In this document: one piece after another, positions 36,343 to 44,887 of the stretch
Layout: the number at the start of each line of letters is the position of its first letter
Position numbering within the stretch: position 1 is the stretch's first letter
Assembly: GCF_002929705.1 (NCBI RefSeq)
Contig: NZ_PJIN01000003.1
Coordinates: forward strand, 124,001 to 188,000
Length of the DNA: 64,000 bases
From: Arthrobacter sp. N199823
GTDB taxonomy: Bacteria > Actinomycetota > Actinomycetes > Actinomycetales > Micrococcaceae
Reading direction: 5' to 3'
Made by a program: the position numbers and the translations under genes
The notes under the pieces: model-generated
What the model was told of the DNA's origin: nothing
The model's input: the letters and a program-made list of their open reading frames with translations, nothing else
Databases searched by the model: none

Positions 36343-37652
36343 ACGAACGCTTTACCTTCCCCTCGATAGGTGAGCGCTCTGCCCACCCATTGTCCGCCGT
36401 CGATCATTTCCAAGGCGTCAACATGCTCACAGACTTCTCCGGACTTGGCATGGCGGAACCAGACTTTGTCACCGATGGCCAAAGTGGCGGCCGCTGTCCC
36501 GCGCAGGGGTGTCTGGACCTCACCGGCGCCCTCGGTGCCAATGAAGGACAGCCCGGCCGGGTGGACGGCCACGGGGGAGCGGTCGTTTCCTGCGGGGCCG
36601 GAGGCAATCCAGCCACCGCCCAGAACCGTGACAATGTCAGATGCCGGGCGTCTCACCACGGGAGCGGCAAATCCGACGGCGTGGGCTGGGGTGAAGCGCG
36701 AATAGCCGTCAAACAGTGTGGGGCCGAACAGCCCCGAACCGGCCGCCAGCTCCGTCACGGCAGGATCGCCAGAGGTGAGTTCCAAGCTGCCCGTGCCGCC
36801 GCCGTTGACGAATTCGAGATCGCACACATTCCGTACGGCGGCCACAACGTTGGCGCGACGGCGCATGATCTCGGCCATGGACTGGCGCTGGATCTGCTTC
36901 AGTAGCTGCGATTTGGCTAGATCGGCCACCTTGTTTCCCGTGTGAGGGGTGTCCTGCAGGCCAGCGATTTGGGCCTCGTACGCCATGATGCCCGTGAGTC
37001 GGAAAAGAGCAGTGTTACCTTGCCGGTAGCCGTTGATCGCCAGCGCCAGCGCGATGGCATCGGCTCCGGTGCGCACGGGGGAGCGGTACACGCCAATGTG
37101 TCCCAGAGCGCGCCCGGCGGCGGTAGGCCGCCAGGATGCGTCCAGATCCAGACATAGCCGAATAGGTGCAGCCGGACTGAGAGACGCAAGGGTTGCAGCC
37201 ATCCAATCCAGTTGTTCCGAGGAGTCAACCATCAGCGTCACACGGGCGCAGGCCACAGGATCGGCGGCTAGCGCTCGCAGGGCAAAGGGATCGGCGGTGG
37301 GGTAGCCCACCACAATGTCAGTGAAAGCATCCGAGGGATCCGCGGCAAGCCACAGCGCCTCCGGGAGGGTGAACCCCAACACGCCGGAAAATCCAGGCTG
37401 AGCCAGCACGGCACGCAGAACCTCTTTGTTTCGGATGGACTTGCTGGCCACCCGAATGGGCTTTCCCGCGGCCCGCCGCAGCAAAGATCCGGCATTGGTG
37501 GACAGCGCCTGCACATCCACAACGGCCAACGGAGCGGACAATTCTGCACAGGCTGAATCCGCCCCGGCCCAGATGGCATCCTGAGAACCGGAGGCTGCGG
37601 CCAGCTCACCGCTGAGGCCGCGCGCCACGGCCGTATCAAGGAGTTTCAACAT
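36339..37652 (-). CDS. Fold-type III PLP enzyme (alanine racemase-like/D-amino acid aldolase)
   Basis: 437 residues. RVASKSIRNKEVLRAVL is the N-terminal barrel motif with the probable PLP lysine. RLCLDLDASWRPTAAGRALG and RLTGIMAYEAQIAGLQD match D-threonine aldolase/amino acid deaminase relatives rather than true alanine racemases. NGGGTGSLELTSGDPAVTEL is a phosphate-binding loop. It is translationally coupled to the ALO-type oxidase, a pairing I recall from other actinobacteria but whose pathway I do not know. Confidence 0.85.
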   Translation of the reverse strand: MLKLLDTAVARGLSGELAAASGSQDAIWAGADSACAELSAPLAVVDVQALSTNAGSLLRRAAGKPIRVASKSIRNKEVLRAVLAQPGFSGVLGFTLPEALWLAADPSDAFTDIVVGYPTADPFALRALAADPVACARVTLMVDSSEQLDWMAATLASLSPAAPIRLCLDLDASWRPTAAGRALGHIGVYRSPVRTGADAIALALAINGYRQGNTALFRLTGIMAYEAQIAGLQDTPHTGNKVADLAKSQLLKQIQRQSMAEIMRRRANVVAAVRNVCDLEFVNGGGTGSLELTSGDPAVTELAAGSGLFGPTLFDGYSRFTPAHAVGFAAPVVRRPASDIVTVLGGGWIASGPAGNDRSPVAVHPAGLSFIGTEGAGEVQTPLRGTAAATLAIGDKVWFRHAKSGEVCEHVDALEMIDGGQWVGRALTYRGEGKAFV

Positions 37653-37863
37653 GGAGGCCTACTTTCCTACTTGCGAGTAATGCCAACTGTGTCACATGTG
37701 GGGGCGTAGCTGAATAGAAGGCAGATGAAGTCATGTTCGGCGCTCGCCGCACGGTAACTTGACGTGCATCACTGAACCCGCAATAGTCACAAGTACAGGC
37801 CGCGACGGTGAGGCATTCGCTGATTTTTAGTCTCTCCGGTATGTATGAACTAGGAGGCGCATC

Positions 37864-38874
37864 ATGTCCAGTCAAGAGCAATCACCCCAAGGCGCAGCGC
37901 AGCAACCCATCCCAGCACCAACAGGGATTGTGGTAGGAATCGATGGATCCAAGCAGAGCAATTGCGCCTTGATTTGGGCGGCTCGGCAAGCCAAATTGCG
38001 CAAAGTTCCGCTGCACCTAGTCACCGCTTACACCGTGCCCATTTTTGCCGCCTCAGGCCTCGACGGCGGTTACGCAACCGTGGACGACGACGTCATCCGA
38101 CAAGGTGCCGAGGCTGTCCTTCGCGAATCTGCCGCCACCGTGGCTCACCTCGATATTGAGATGGACGCGCGGGTTGAGAACGGCGACGCCGCGGGCGTCC
38201 TTCTGGAACTGAGTGAAACTGCCGAACTACTAGTCTTTGGCTCACGCGGCAGGGGTGGCTTCATAGGGAGGCTTTTGGGTAGCGTCAGCTCAGCACTGCC
38301 AGCCCACGCGAAATGCCCCACCGTAACCGTGCCACTGAGCTGCGCTCCACGGCTGGAGGCTGACTTGGAGGCGGGCACTGGTAAATCCGGCGTTGCCATT
38401 GAAAAAGTCGTCACTGTGGGCGTGGATGGTTCAGATCAGGCCCGCTATGCAGTCCTTGTGGCAGCCGAACAGGCGCAGCGCGCTGGCTGCACCCTGCGGA
38501 TCATCTGCGCTGTGCAGCCCTACACAGGATCGCTGGCCTGGTTGCCTGCGCCGGTGGATCGCGAGGCGTTGTTTGCTGAGATCCAGCTCCAGCTTGATGC
38601 CGGTGAGAAATGGCTGCGCAATCACTTCCCGAAACTGCCCATTGAGGTGAAGCTACTGGAAGGGTCCGCCGTCGAAGAACTCGTGAAGGCTACCGAAACC
38701 ACTGAGCTCGTTGTCATGGGAACTCGTGGCCGGGGCGGTTTCGCGGGCATGATGCTCGGCTCCACCACCGACGGCGTGCGGCACCATGCCAAGGGTCCCA
38801 TCATGGTAGTGCGGGACAGGGAAGATCCTCGTCAGGATGACCGATCTGCCTTTGGCCCGTTGCTGCAAGCCTGA
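37864..38874 (+). CDS. Two-domain universal stress protein
   Basis: 336 residues, two UspA domains in tandem. Each ends with the ATP-binding G-2x-G-9x-G-S/T motif: GSRGRGGFIGRLLGSVSSAL near residue 125 and GTRGRGGFAGMMLGSTTDGV near residue 290. IVVGIDGSKQSNCAL and VTVGVDGSDQARYA open the two domains. A perfect AGGAGG site lies 6 nt before the ATG, so translation should be strong. Typical role: survival in hypoxia, starvation or desiccation. Confidence 0.94.
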   Translation: MSSQEQSPQGAAQQPIPAPTGIVVGIDGSKQSNCALIWAARQAKLRKVPLHLVTAYTVPIFAASGLDGGYATVDDDVIRQGAEAVLRESAATVAHLDIEMDARVENGDAAGVLLELSETAELLVFGSRGRGGFIGRLLGSVSSALPAHAKCPTVTVPLSCAPRLEADLEAGTGKSGVAIEKVVTVGVDGSDQARYAVLVAAEQAQRAGCTLRIICAVQPYTGSLAWLPAPVDREALFAEIQLQLDAGEKWLRNHFPKLPIEVKLLEGSAVEELVKATETTELVVMGTRGRGGFAGMMLGSTTDGVRHHAKGPIMVVRDREDPRQDDRSAFGPLLQA

Positions 38875-38890
38875 GCCGCAGCTAGATCTT

Positions 38891-38952
38891 GGTAACGCCG
38901 TGAGCCGTGGTCCTCTCCGATTCAGGAGAGGACCACGGCTCACGGCGTTACC
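38891..38952. repeat. Perfect 28-bp inverted repeat between convergent genes
   Basis: Arms 38891-38918 and 38925-38952 are exact complements (28 of 28) with a 6-nt loop (GATTCA). It fills nearly the whole 90-bp gap between the convergent USP and NlpC/P60 genes. Too GC-rich and without a T-tract for a classic terminator, though it may stop both transcripts. Confidence 0.93.
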
Positions 38953-38964
38953 GGGCTGAGTGCG

Positions 38965-40485
38965 CTAGTACCGGGCCGCGTAGGGGTACAGCGTCATGTA
39001 GGGAGTCATGTACGCCAATGAGGTGACAGCCACGGGTTCGCTGTAGTTCAGTGCCTGGACGACTTGGCCGTTTCCAATGTAAATGGCGACGTGGCTGAAA
39101 CGGCCATTGCCGTCTTCGTTGAAGACCAGCAGGTCACCGTATTGCATCTGTGACAACGGTACCCGGACAGGAGCGGCCCAGAACTGGTCCGAACCTTGGC
39201 GCGGTACGGACTTGCCGGCTGCCGCGAAGGCCTGCTGAACCAGCCCGGAACAGTCAAAGGCGTTAGGCCCATTGCCGCCCCATTGGTAGGGGCTGCCAAT
39301 CTTGGACATGGCGTAATTGACCATGACCTTGGTGTAGCTGCCCGACGGTGCAACGGGTGGCTTGATCACTGGCGGCTTGGGAGGTGCCACCGGTTTCGGC
39401 GCAGGTGCTGGTGCCGGAGCGACAGGAGGCTTGGGAGTCTGAGTGACAGGCGGTTTTGGCGCTTGAGCGACAGGAGGTTTTGGCTGCTGGGGTGCGGGGT
39501 TTGCCGGCTTCGGCGCGGGCTTCGGAGCGGGGCTCACCGGCTTCGGTGCTGGTGCTGCTGGAGCCTGAGGAACCGCAGGAATCACGGCTGGCGTGGTGCC
39601 GGTTACCGGGGGCCGCACCGGTGCAGGCGCATCCTTGGACGCTGCAATCTGCTCCTTGAGCGCCTCGTCGCGGGCTTTCTGGGCCAGGGCGTCAACCCTG
39701 GCGCCTTCTAGGGCCACGGTGGTGTTGTGCAAACTCGCAAGCCGTTGCAGCAAGACATCGCGTTGGGCTTGATTATCAACCACGACGGCGGCCTGGGCGT
39801 CAGCCGCGCTTTGGGCCAAAGCTCGGGAGGACTCAGCCGTTGCCGTAGCTTCCTTGGCGGCGGTGCTTGCGGCCAATGCTTGAGCATCTAATGCGGCCGA
39901 GGTGGAGGCAGCGGCCTCGGCCGAGGCAAATGTATTGGCCCGGTTGGAACTCAGAGCCATGAGGGTGGACGCCTTGTACAGGGCATCATCGCTGTCGTCG
40001 CTAGTGACGAGTGTCTGAACGCTCAGCCCCATCCCACCGGACTTGTATAGATCGCCGGCCAACTGCCCCAGCGCCGTCTTGGCCTCTGAATTTGCGGTAC
40101 GGGCAGCGTCCGATTTTGCCCTTGTTGTTTCCGCTTCGGCTTGGCGCTGAGCCAAGACCACCAAAGCTTCTGTGTAAGCGTCGCTGGCGCCCAATGCGGC
40201 CATGCTGGTGGCCTGCAGGCGGTCATTGGCAGAGCTGAGAATGGCTTCAAGTTCGGAAGCAGCGGCGGCTGTGGCTGCTTCGGAGGTCTTGGCCTTAGCG
40301 ATCTCGTCTTCACTCGGGATGGCAGGAAGGTGGGGAAGAGGGGCGAACTTTTGGAACGCCGTCGAACTTAATGCACTTGTGCCAAAAACCTGTGGGGAGG
40401 CTGCGGCGGGGGAGAGTAGGGCGGCAGAAGCCAAAGTGACACAAGCCAAGGTGGCGGTGCCACGAACCAAAAAGCGCATACTCAT
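38965..40485 (-). CDS. Secreted NlpC/P60 peptidoglycan hydrolase (RipA-like)
   Basis: 506 residues. The N-terminal signal peptide ends near LLSPAAASPQ. Long Ala/Glu/Gln-rich helices (about 50-280) predict coiled coils. A Pro/Lys/Ala-rich linker (repeats of PKPPVAPAP type) leads to a C-terminal NlpC/P60 domain. The domain has NAFDCSGLVQQAF (catalytic Cys), FSHVAIYIGNG (catalytic His) and PRQGSDQFW. Such enzymes cut the peptide stem of peptidoglycan during division. Confidence 0.93.
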   Translation of the reverse strand: MSMRFLVRGTATLACVTLASAALLSPAAASPQVFGTSALSSTAFQKFAPLPHLPAIPSEDEIAKAKTSEAATAAAASELEAILSSANDRLQATSMAALGASDAYTEALVVLAQRQAEAETTRAKSDAARTANSEAKTALGQLAGDLYKSGGMGLSVQTLVTSDDSDDALYKASTLMALSSNRANTFASAEAAASTSAALDAQALAASTAAKEATATAESSRALAQSAADAQAAVVVDNQAQRDVLLQRLASLHNTTVALEGARVDALAQKARDEALKEQIAASKDAPAPVRPPVTGTTPAVIPAVPQAPAAPAPKPVSPAPKPAPKPANPAPQQPKPPVAQAPKPPVTQTPKPPVAPAPAPAPKPVAPPKPPVIKPPVAPSGSYTKVMVNYAMSKIGSPYQWGGNGPNAFDCSGLVQQAFAAAGKSVPRQGSDQFWAAPVRVPLSQMQYGDLLVFNEDGNGRFSHVAIYIGNGQVVQALNYSEPVAVTSLAYMTPYMTLYPYAARY

Positions 40486-40654
40486 CCAGAAGCCTCACTG
40501 CAGGTCGGTTGGTGAATGCCGTAGCTCCTTATAAGAGCGCAAGCCTGAGGCTGGGGACTCACGGCGCATTTACCCAGCTATCCAGACCCTACGGCCCCGC
40601 AGAATGCTTTGGCAACACGAAAAACACCAGTCACATAAACAACAACAGTGTCAT

Positions 40655-41062
40655 TTAGCCCCAGCCGAGCTCGTGGAGCCGCTCGTCGCTGATGCCGAAG
40701 TGGTGGGCAATCTCGTGAACCACTGTCACGGTGACCTCATGAATGACCTCATCGCGGCTGCGGCAGATATCCAGAATAGGCTGGCGAAAAATGGTGATGC
40801 GGTCAGGCAGCGAGCCTGCGTCCCACCAGGAATCACGCTCGGTGAGCGGTGTCCCCTCATAAAGGCCCAGCAGCACGGTATCCGGATGTTCGCCAGGGGC
40901 CGGCTCGTAATCGTCGGCGATAAAGATGGCCATATTATCCATTTCAGCGCGGACGCGTGCAGGAATCTGCGTTAGTGCCGCGTGTACGGCAGCATCGAAT
41001 TCCGCCTCGCCCATGCTGAATGGGGTGAAGGATGGGATGCCAGCCAGGGGGTTGTGATGCAT
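40655..41062 (-). CDS. Metallopeptidase-like zincin (DUF1025 type)
   Basis: 135 residues. VTVTVVHEIAHHFGISDERLHELGW contains the HEIAHHFGI zinc motif with a downstream acidic residue, the mark of this small family. VRAEMDNMAIFIADDYEP and LLGLYEGTPLTERDSW are its other conserved blocks. The reaction is unknown. It follows the NlpC/P60 gene upstream on the same strand with 169 bp between and reads away from the tRNAs. Confidence 0.9.
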   Translation of the reverse strand: MHHNPLAGIPSFTPFSMGEAEFDAAVHAALTQIPARVRAEMDNMAIFIADDYEPAPGEHPDTVLLGLYEGTPLTERDSWWDAGSLPDRITIFRQPILDICRSRDEVIHEVTVTVVHEIAHHFGISDERLHELGWG

Positions 41063-41270
41063 GACTCAATCCTAGTTGAAATCTCGCTAAAACACGGGTT
41101 TTTTGGGTTTCGGGGAGGCGTCCTGAGGGGTTGAGGAGGGCTGTTTTTGGCCAGTCCGGGCCGCTTGGTGGATCCTCGTTTTGTGTTCTGGGCAAATAGG
41201 CCCTATAGTTTTTGGAGTCCACTTGGAACCGAGGCGCTGGAAACGACGCCGAGGCAAAAAGGATGACTAG

Positions 41271-41343
41271 GCCCCCATCGTCTAGCGGCCTAGGACACCG
41301 CCCTTTCACGGCGGCGGCACGGGTTCGAATCCCGTTGGGGGTA
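41271..41343 (+). tRNA. tRNA-Glu (UUC)
   Basis: 73 nt. Acceptor GCCCCCA pairs with TGGGGGT; anticodon stem-loop CCGCCCTTTCACGGCGG gives anticodon TTC; T-arm CGGGTTCGAATCCCG is standard. 3' CCA is not encoded. First of a three-tRNA cluster. Confidence 0.97.
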
Positions 41344-41441
41344 CTTGCGAGTGAGTGGTAAACCGGATGAAAAAATGCTGGTACGCTATTACTCGTGAAA
41401 ATCACGCAAACGTGTGAGAGAAACAAAAGCAGTAAATGTAT

Positions 41442-41515
41442 GGCCCTGTAGCGCAGTTGGTTAGCGCGCCGCCCTGTCACGGCGGAGGTCGCGGGTTCGA
41501 GTCCCGTCAGGGTCG
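41442..41515 (+). tRNA. tRNA-Asp (GUC)
   Basis: 74 nt. Acceptor GGCCCTG pairs with CAGGGTC; anticodon loop CTGTCAC gives GTC; T-arm CGGGTTCGAGTCCCG. D-arm GCGCAGTTGGTTAGCGC. 3' CCA not encoded. Second tRNA of the cluster. Confidence 0.97.
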
Positions 41516-41572
41516 CTATGGTTTTCTTGGCTAGCTCAAGAAGATCTGGTGACGATATTTTCAGATCACCAA

Positions 41573-41648
41573 GGCTCTGTAGCTCAGTTGGTAGAGCGTT
41601 CGACTGAAAATCGAAAGGTCACCGGATCGACGCCGGTCGGAGCCACCA
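41573..41648 (+). tRNA. tRNA-Phe (GAA), CCA encoded
   Basis: 73 nt plus an encoded CCA (41646-41648). Acceptor GGCTCTG pairs with CGGAGCC; anticodon loop CTGAAAA gives GAA; D-arm GCTCAGTTGGTAGAGC. Note the T-loop reads CGGATCGACGCCGG rather than the usual TTCGA-containing loop, with G-A-T-C-G-A. Last of the cluster. Confidence 0.95.
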
Positions 41649-41650
41649 GC

Positions 41651-41676
41651 AAGACCCCTTAGAAATAAGGGGTCTT
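41651..41676 (+). terminator. Terminator of the tRNA cluster
   Basis: AAGACCCCTTA pairs with TAAGGGGTCTT around a GAAA tetraloop, followed by TCTTGTTTT. Standard intrinsic terminator 3 bp after tRNA-Phe. Confidence 0.92.
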
Positions 41677-41894
41677 TCTTGTTTTAAGCGTTCTGCTCAT
41701 TCCAGCCCCGGTCCAGGGTTAGCAGCGCCGGTCCAGGGTTAGCGGGGTGCAGCGCAACTTCGCAACTAACGTCGCAGCGCCAGCAGAGCAACACCAACGT
41801 CAGTGCCAACAGAGCAGCGTGATGCCCTGTGTCACAATGGCCATGAGAAGTTCGGAAGCGCTCCGCCAATGGCGGAAGAAACTTAGGGGTCCTC

Positions 41895-42398
41895 GTGCAG
41901 ATGACAAGAACTATGCGGAGATTGTTTCGCTTGTTGGCAGTTTTGCTCCTGGTTTCCATGGTGAGCACCGGGTGCTCCTTGATCCCGGACGCTGGCAGCG
42001 CAGGAGGGGGTTCCGCGTCCAACAAAACCAGTGACGCGCAGGATCAGCAGCGAGATCCAGTTGCGCCCGAAGGAACCGCTAGTGGCTCAGTTCCCGATCT
42101 GGGCGCACTGGCAGCTAATGCCGAGGCATGTCTGAGTGTGACGGCGGTGGTTTTGGCAGGCAGCAGCTTGGCGCTCCTGTCCAAGTTCGACTCGAGCGGT
42201 GAAAACACCCGGAAGCTGGCCGATCAGGTGAAAGAGTCCATGAAGAAGGTCCCAGCTGAGCTCAAGGGAGATCTGGAAAACCTTTTGACGGTTGTCAATG
42301 AGACTGCTGTGGACGGCAAGGCGTTCGATGAAAATAAGTTCAAAACGGCCATGGAGCCTATTGGTGCATGGGTTGAGAATAATTGCGGCGGCCAGTAA
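41895..42398 (+). CDS. Small lipoprotein of unknown function
   Basis: 167 residues. LLAVLLLVSMVSTGCSLIPD is a lipoprotein signal with the lipobox STGC. A low-complexity Ser/Gly/Asp linker follows, then a helical domain (about residue 70-165) with two Cys residues (EACLSV and NNCGGQ) that could form a disulfide. The start is the GTG at 41895 (AGGGG 5 nt upstream) or the ATG at 41901. It precedes the Asp23 operon by 108 bp but I cannot tie it functionally. Confidence 0.75.
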   Translation: MQMTRTMRRLFRLLAVLLLVSMVSTGCSLIPDAGSAGGGSASNKTSDAQDQQRDPVAPEGTASGSVPDLGALAANAEACLSVTAVVLAGSSLALLSKFDSSGENTRKLADQVKESMKKVPAELKGDLENLLTVVNETAVDGKAFDENKFKTAMEPIGAWVENNCGGQ

Positions 42399-42506
42399 CG
42401 GCAGAGTTTTTCTGTACTGCAATTAGCAGCGGTGGGGGCCTGCGGCGTTGCCCCCCAACTTTTCGGTGAATAGGCTTACCGTAAAGGAAACAGAAAGGGC
42501 GCGTTG

Positions 42507-43046
42507 ATGGACTCGCACGACTTAGCAACAGGTAATCCCGCTCCCACTACCCTCACCGCAGGCGTTGGGCGAACAGTCATTGCCGAAACGGCTGTGGCCA
42601 AGGTGGTTGGCATTGCAGCTCGCAGCGTACCGGGCGTGCACGCGCTCGGTTCGGGTGCTTCACGTTCCATCGGAGCCATCCGAGAAGTGGTGGGCGCTAC
42701 CGATCTCACCCAGGGAGTCAGGGTTGAAGTTGGCGAGTCCCAAGTGGCCGTCGATCTGGTGCTGATGGCCGAGTACGGTTACCCGCTCCAAACGCTGGCC
42801 AACACGGTTCGGGCAGCCGTCTACGGGGCCGTGGAGGAACTGGTGGGCCGCGACGTCATTGAGGTCAATATTGAAATTACGGATGTGTTCATCCCATCCA
42901 CTGACACGGAAAAGCCTGCCTCCAAGTCCCGGCTTTCGGACCGTTTGAGTAGTGCAAAGTCTGCGGTAACACCTGCGGCAACCCCAACAGCTGCCACTGC
43001 GCCGGCTCATGGCATCGCGTCAACAGAAACAGAGGAACAACTGTGA
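42507..43046 (+). CDS. Asp23/Gls24-family envelope stress protein
   Basis: 179 residues from the ATG at 42507 (AAAGGG upstream). The Asp23 domain spans about 20-135: GRTVIAETAVAKVVGIAARSVPGVH, VEVGESQVAVDLVLMAEYGYPL, LANTVRAAVYGAVEELVGRDVIEVNIEITDV. A disordered C-terminal tail follows. Asp23 proteins gather at the membrane with AmaP and help withstand envelope stress. It heads a five-gene chain of overlapping genes ending with amaP. Confidence 0.9.
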   Translation: MDSHDLATGNPAPTTLTAGVGRTVIAETAVAKVVGIAARSVPGVHALGSGASRSIGAIREVVGATDLTQGVRVEVGESQVAVDLVLMAEYGYPLQTLANTVRAAVYGAVEELVGRDVIEVNIEITDVFIPSTDTEKPASKSRLSDRLSSAKSAVTPAATPTAATAPAHGIASTETEEQL

Positions 43047-43234
43047 ATCTCAGCGTTGTTTGTGCAGCATTTGGTGCGTTCCTGGCATTCATGGCCTTCG
43101 CCTTTGGATTCTGGGGCTTTATTATCAGCGCGATCTTCATCGCTGTGGGCGCCTTTGTAGGCCGGGCTGCCAGCGGAAAACTTGATTGGCGCGGTGCCCT
43201 TGATGCGCTCACGGGCCGCCGCTCGTCGTCGTGA
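43043..43234 (+). CDS. DUF2273-type small membrane protein
   Basis: 63 residues with two hydrophobic helices (AFGAFLAFMAFAFGFWGFII and SAIFIAVGAFVGRAA) and a basic end. It starts with GTG overlapping the Asp23 gene's stop by 4 nt. DUF2273 proteins sit beside Asp23/AmaP genes and probably act as membrane partners. Length and context are normal. Confidence 0.85.
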   Translation: MNLSVVCAAFGAFLAFMAFAFGFWGFIISAIFIAVGAFVGRAASGKLDWRGALDALTGRRSSS

Positions 43235-43605
43235 GTGAGGAACTGGTGCCAGCGCGCGATCTTGCCGGCCACAACCGCATCAGCACGCAGGCGCTGAGCT
43301 CCCTTGCGAAGGCTACGGCGGGGCAGGTGCTGGCTGTCCCTCCCGCTCACGTGCGGGTCAGCTGGAATGACGACGACGGACTCTTGGCTTTGTCTATCTC
43401 CTCGCCCATGGGCGCGCCACCCTTGAGTGCGGTGAGTCGGGATCCCGATCGGCTCACACAGGGCGGGGGCAGTATTCTCGCCCGTGCAACGGCGGCCAAA
43501 GCCAGTATCCTGACGCAGGTTGAACATCTGAGCGGCTCGCGCCTGAGCCGTGTTGACATCCGGATTTCCGGGCTGCTGGTGCGCGAAGAGGGGAGGGTTT
43601 TGTGA
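43231..43605 (+). CDS. Second small Asp23-like protein
   Basis: 124 residues. It starts GTG, overlapping the preceding stop by 4 nt. VSEELVPARDLAGHNRISTQALSSLAKATAGQVLAV resembles the start of an Asp23 domain, and VEHLSGSRLSRVDIRISGLLV its last strands, but the middle is shortened. No membrane helix. It probably pairs with the main Asp23 protein. Identification moderately sure from context and partial motif. Confidence 0.7.
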   Translation: MSEELVPARDLAGHNRISTQALSSLAKATAGQVLAVPPAHVRVSWNDDDGLLALSISSPMGAPPLSAVSRDPDRLTQGGGSILARATAAKASILTQVEHLSGSRLSRVDIRISGLLVREEGRVL

Positions 43606-44201
43606 GCGGCCCGTCTCAAGAACGTCAGAGGGACTTGGACCGGCACATTCTGCGCCGGGAGACCCATTCGCCCCGGTCCGGTGCCGCCGTCATTGCCGCC
43701 TGTCTGGTGGCCGCGACAGCCCTGTACTTCATGCTGGAATCGATGCTGGCTGCCTTGGGTCAGCCCACGTGGCTGGCAAGTCCCGGAATGATGTTGCAAT
43801 GGATTGCCGATCTCCCCGGCGATACCCCGCGGGCACTTCTGGGTGCAGCCGGGATGCTACTGGCCCTTTTTGGCCTGATCTTTTTATGCCACGGGATCCT
43901 GCCGGGTCGGCGGGCTCGGCACGTTATCAGTCATCCCCGCGTTGCCATTGTGGTGGACGATGAAGTGATTGCCTCTGCTCTCGCCAAAACCGCCCGAGTG
44001 GCCGCCGGGGTGACTCGAGAACAGGTCATGGTGGTAGTTTCGGCCCGCCAGGTGCAGGTCAATGTGCGGCCAACGTCCGGCATTCTTTTGTCTGAATCGC
44101 AGATCCAAGGGGCTGTGGAGGCGCGGGTGGCTGACATGGGATTGAATCCCGTGCCTTCCGTGAGTGTAAAACTAACTGACAGTGGGGTGATTGGCGTATG
44201 A
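43602..44201 (+). CDS. DUF6286-type membrane protein of the Asp23 operon
   Basis: 199 residues. A basic N-terminus (RDLDRHILRRETHSPRSG) is followed by two membrane helices (about 30-50 and 85-105) and a cytosolic domain (about 120-199) with VVDDEVIASALAKTARVAAGV and EQVMVVVSARQVQVNVRP. That domain resembles the beta-alpha part seen in AmaP/Asp23 partners. Overlaps both neighbours by 4 nt. Confidence 0.8.
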   Translation: MSGPSQERQRDLDRHILRRETHSPRSGAAVIAACLVAATALYFMLESMLAALGQPTWLASPGMMLQWIADLPGDTPRALLGAAGMLLALFGLIFLCHGILPGRRARHVISHPRVAIVVDDEVIASALAKTARVAAGVTREQVMVVVSARQVQVNVRPTSGILLSESQIQGAVEARVADMGLNPVPSVSVKLTDSGVIGV

Positions 44202-44818
44202 ACGGCACACCGAGAGCCCTCAATAGGTTCTTACTGTCAGTGATTGGGCTGGTCCTGCTCGTTGCAGGGGCGGGAGCGGGTGTTCTGGCCGTGAGCCCCG
44301 CTGCGGCCCGCTGGTGGCAGGGTTACGCGCAGGCGCAGCTGGACTGGTTGCTGGACGTGGAGGCTCGCACACGGCTTTTGCTGACCTCCCAGAGCTGGAT
44401 TTGGCTGGCCGTTGCTGTGTTCTTCCTGCTGGTGGCGATCGTGATGATTTCCTGGATCGGCAATCAGGGCAAGGGACGGGCTAGCACGTTGCTGGACTAT
44501 CAAGGAAACGCGGACGACGACGGAGCCGCCGGAGCGGTTAAGCTCAGTTGCGCTGTGGCCGAGCATGCTCTCAAGAGTGCGCTGATGGAGCGCACCGACC
44601 TTGTGGGCGTCACTGTGACAAGTTATGACTTCCGCCGACAGACCGCTATTAAGGTGCGGGTTCTACCCCGCCAAGGAGTCTCACCCCACAAGGTGGCCGG
44701 TGAGATCGCGGATCTGGTGGCGGCGTTGGATGAGCTGCTGGGCTTTGAAGTTCCGGTTCTCCTGAGCATTGGCAGCGGTGCAAGGTCACGGTTCACCAAA
44801 GCGGAACGAGTCCGCTAG
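44198..44818 (+). CDS. amaP: AmaP-like alkaline shock membrane anchor protein
   Basis: 206 residues: two membrane helices (LLSVIGLVLLVAGAGAGVLAV and IWLAVAVFFLLVAIVMISWI) around an extracytoplasmic loop, then a cytosolic domain ending in VAALDELLGFEVPVLLSIGSG. AmaP anchors Asp23 at the membrane. It closes the operon, overlapping its neighbour by 4 nt. Confidence 0.87.
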   Translation: MNGTPRALNRFLLSVIGLVLLVAGAGAGVLAVSPAAARWWQGYAQAQLDWLLDVEARTRLLLTSQSWIWLAVAVFFLLVAIVMISWIGNQGKGRASTLLDYQGNADDDGAAGAVKLSCAVAEHALKSALMERTDLVGVTVTSYDFRRQTAIKVRVLPRQGVSPHKVAGEIADLVAALDELLGFEVPVLLSIGSGARSRFTKAERVR

Positions 44819-44887
44819 TCTCGTTTCATCATTACCCTTGAGCATGACTAGCCTGGGGGTCCATAGCAAAGCATGAAGGAAGGCATC

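Noticed and set aside
41271-41676. tRNA cluster as an integration site for a mobile element
   Set aside because: No integrase gene or repeat of a tRNA 3' end is visible nearby; neighbouring genes look conserved.
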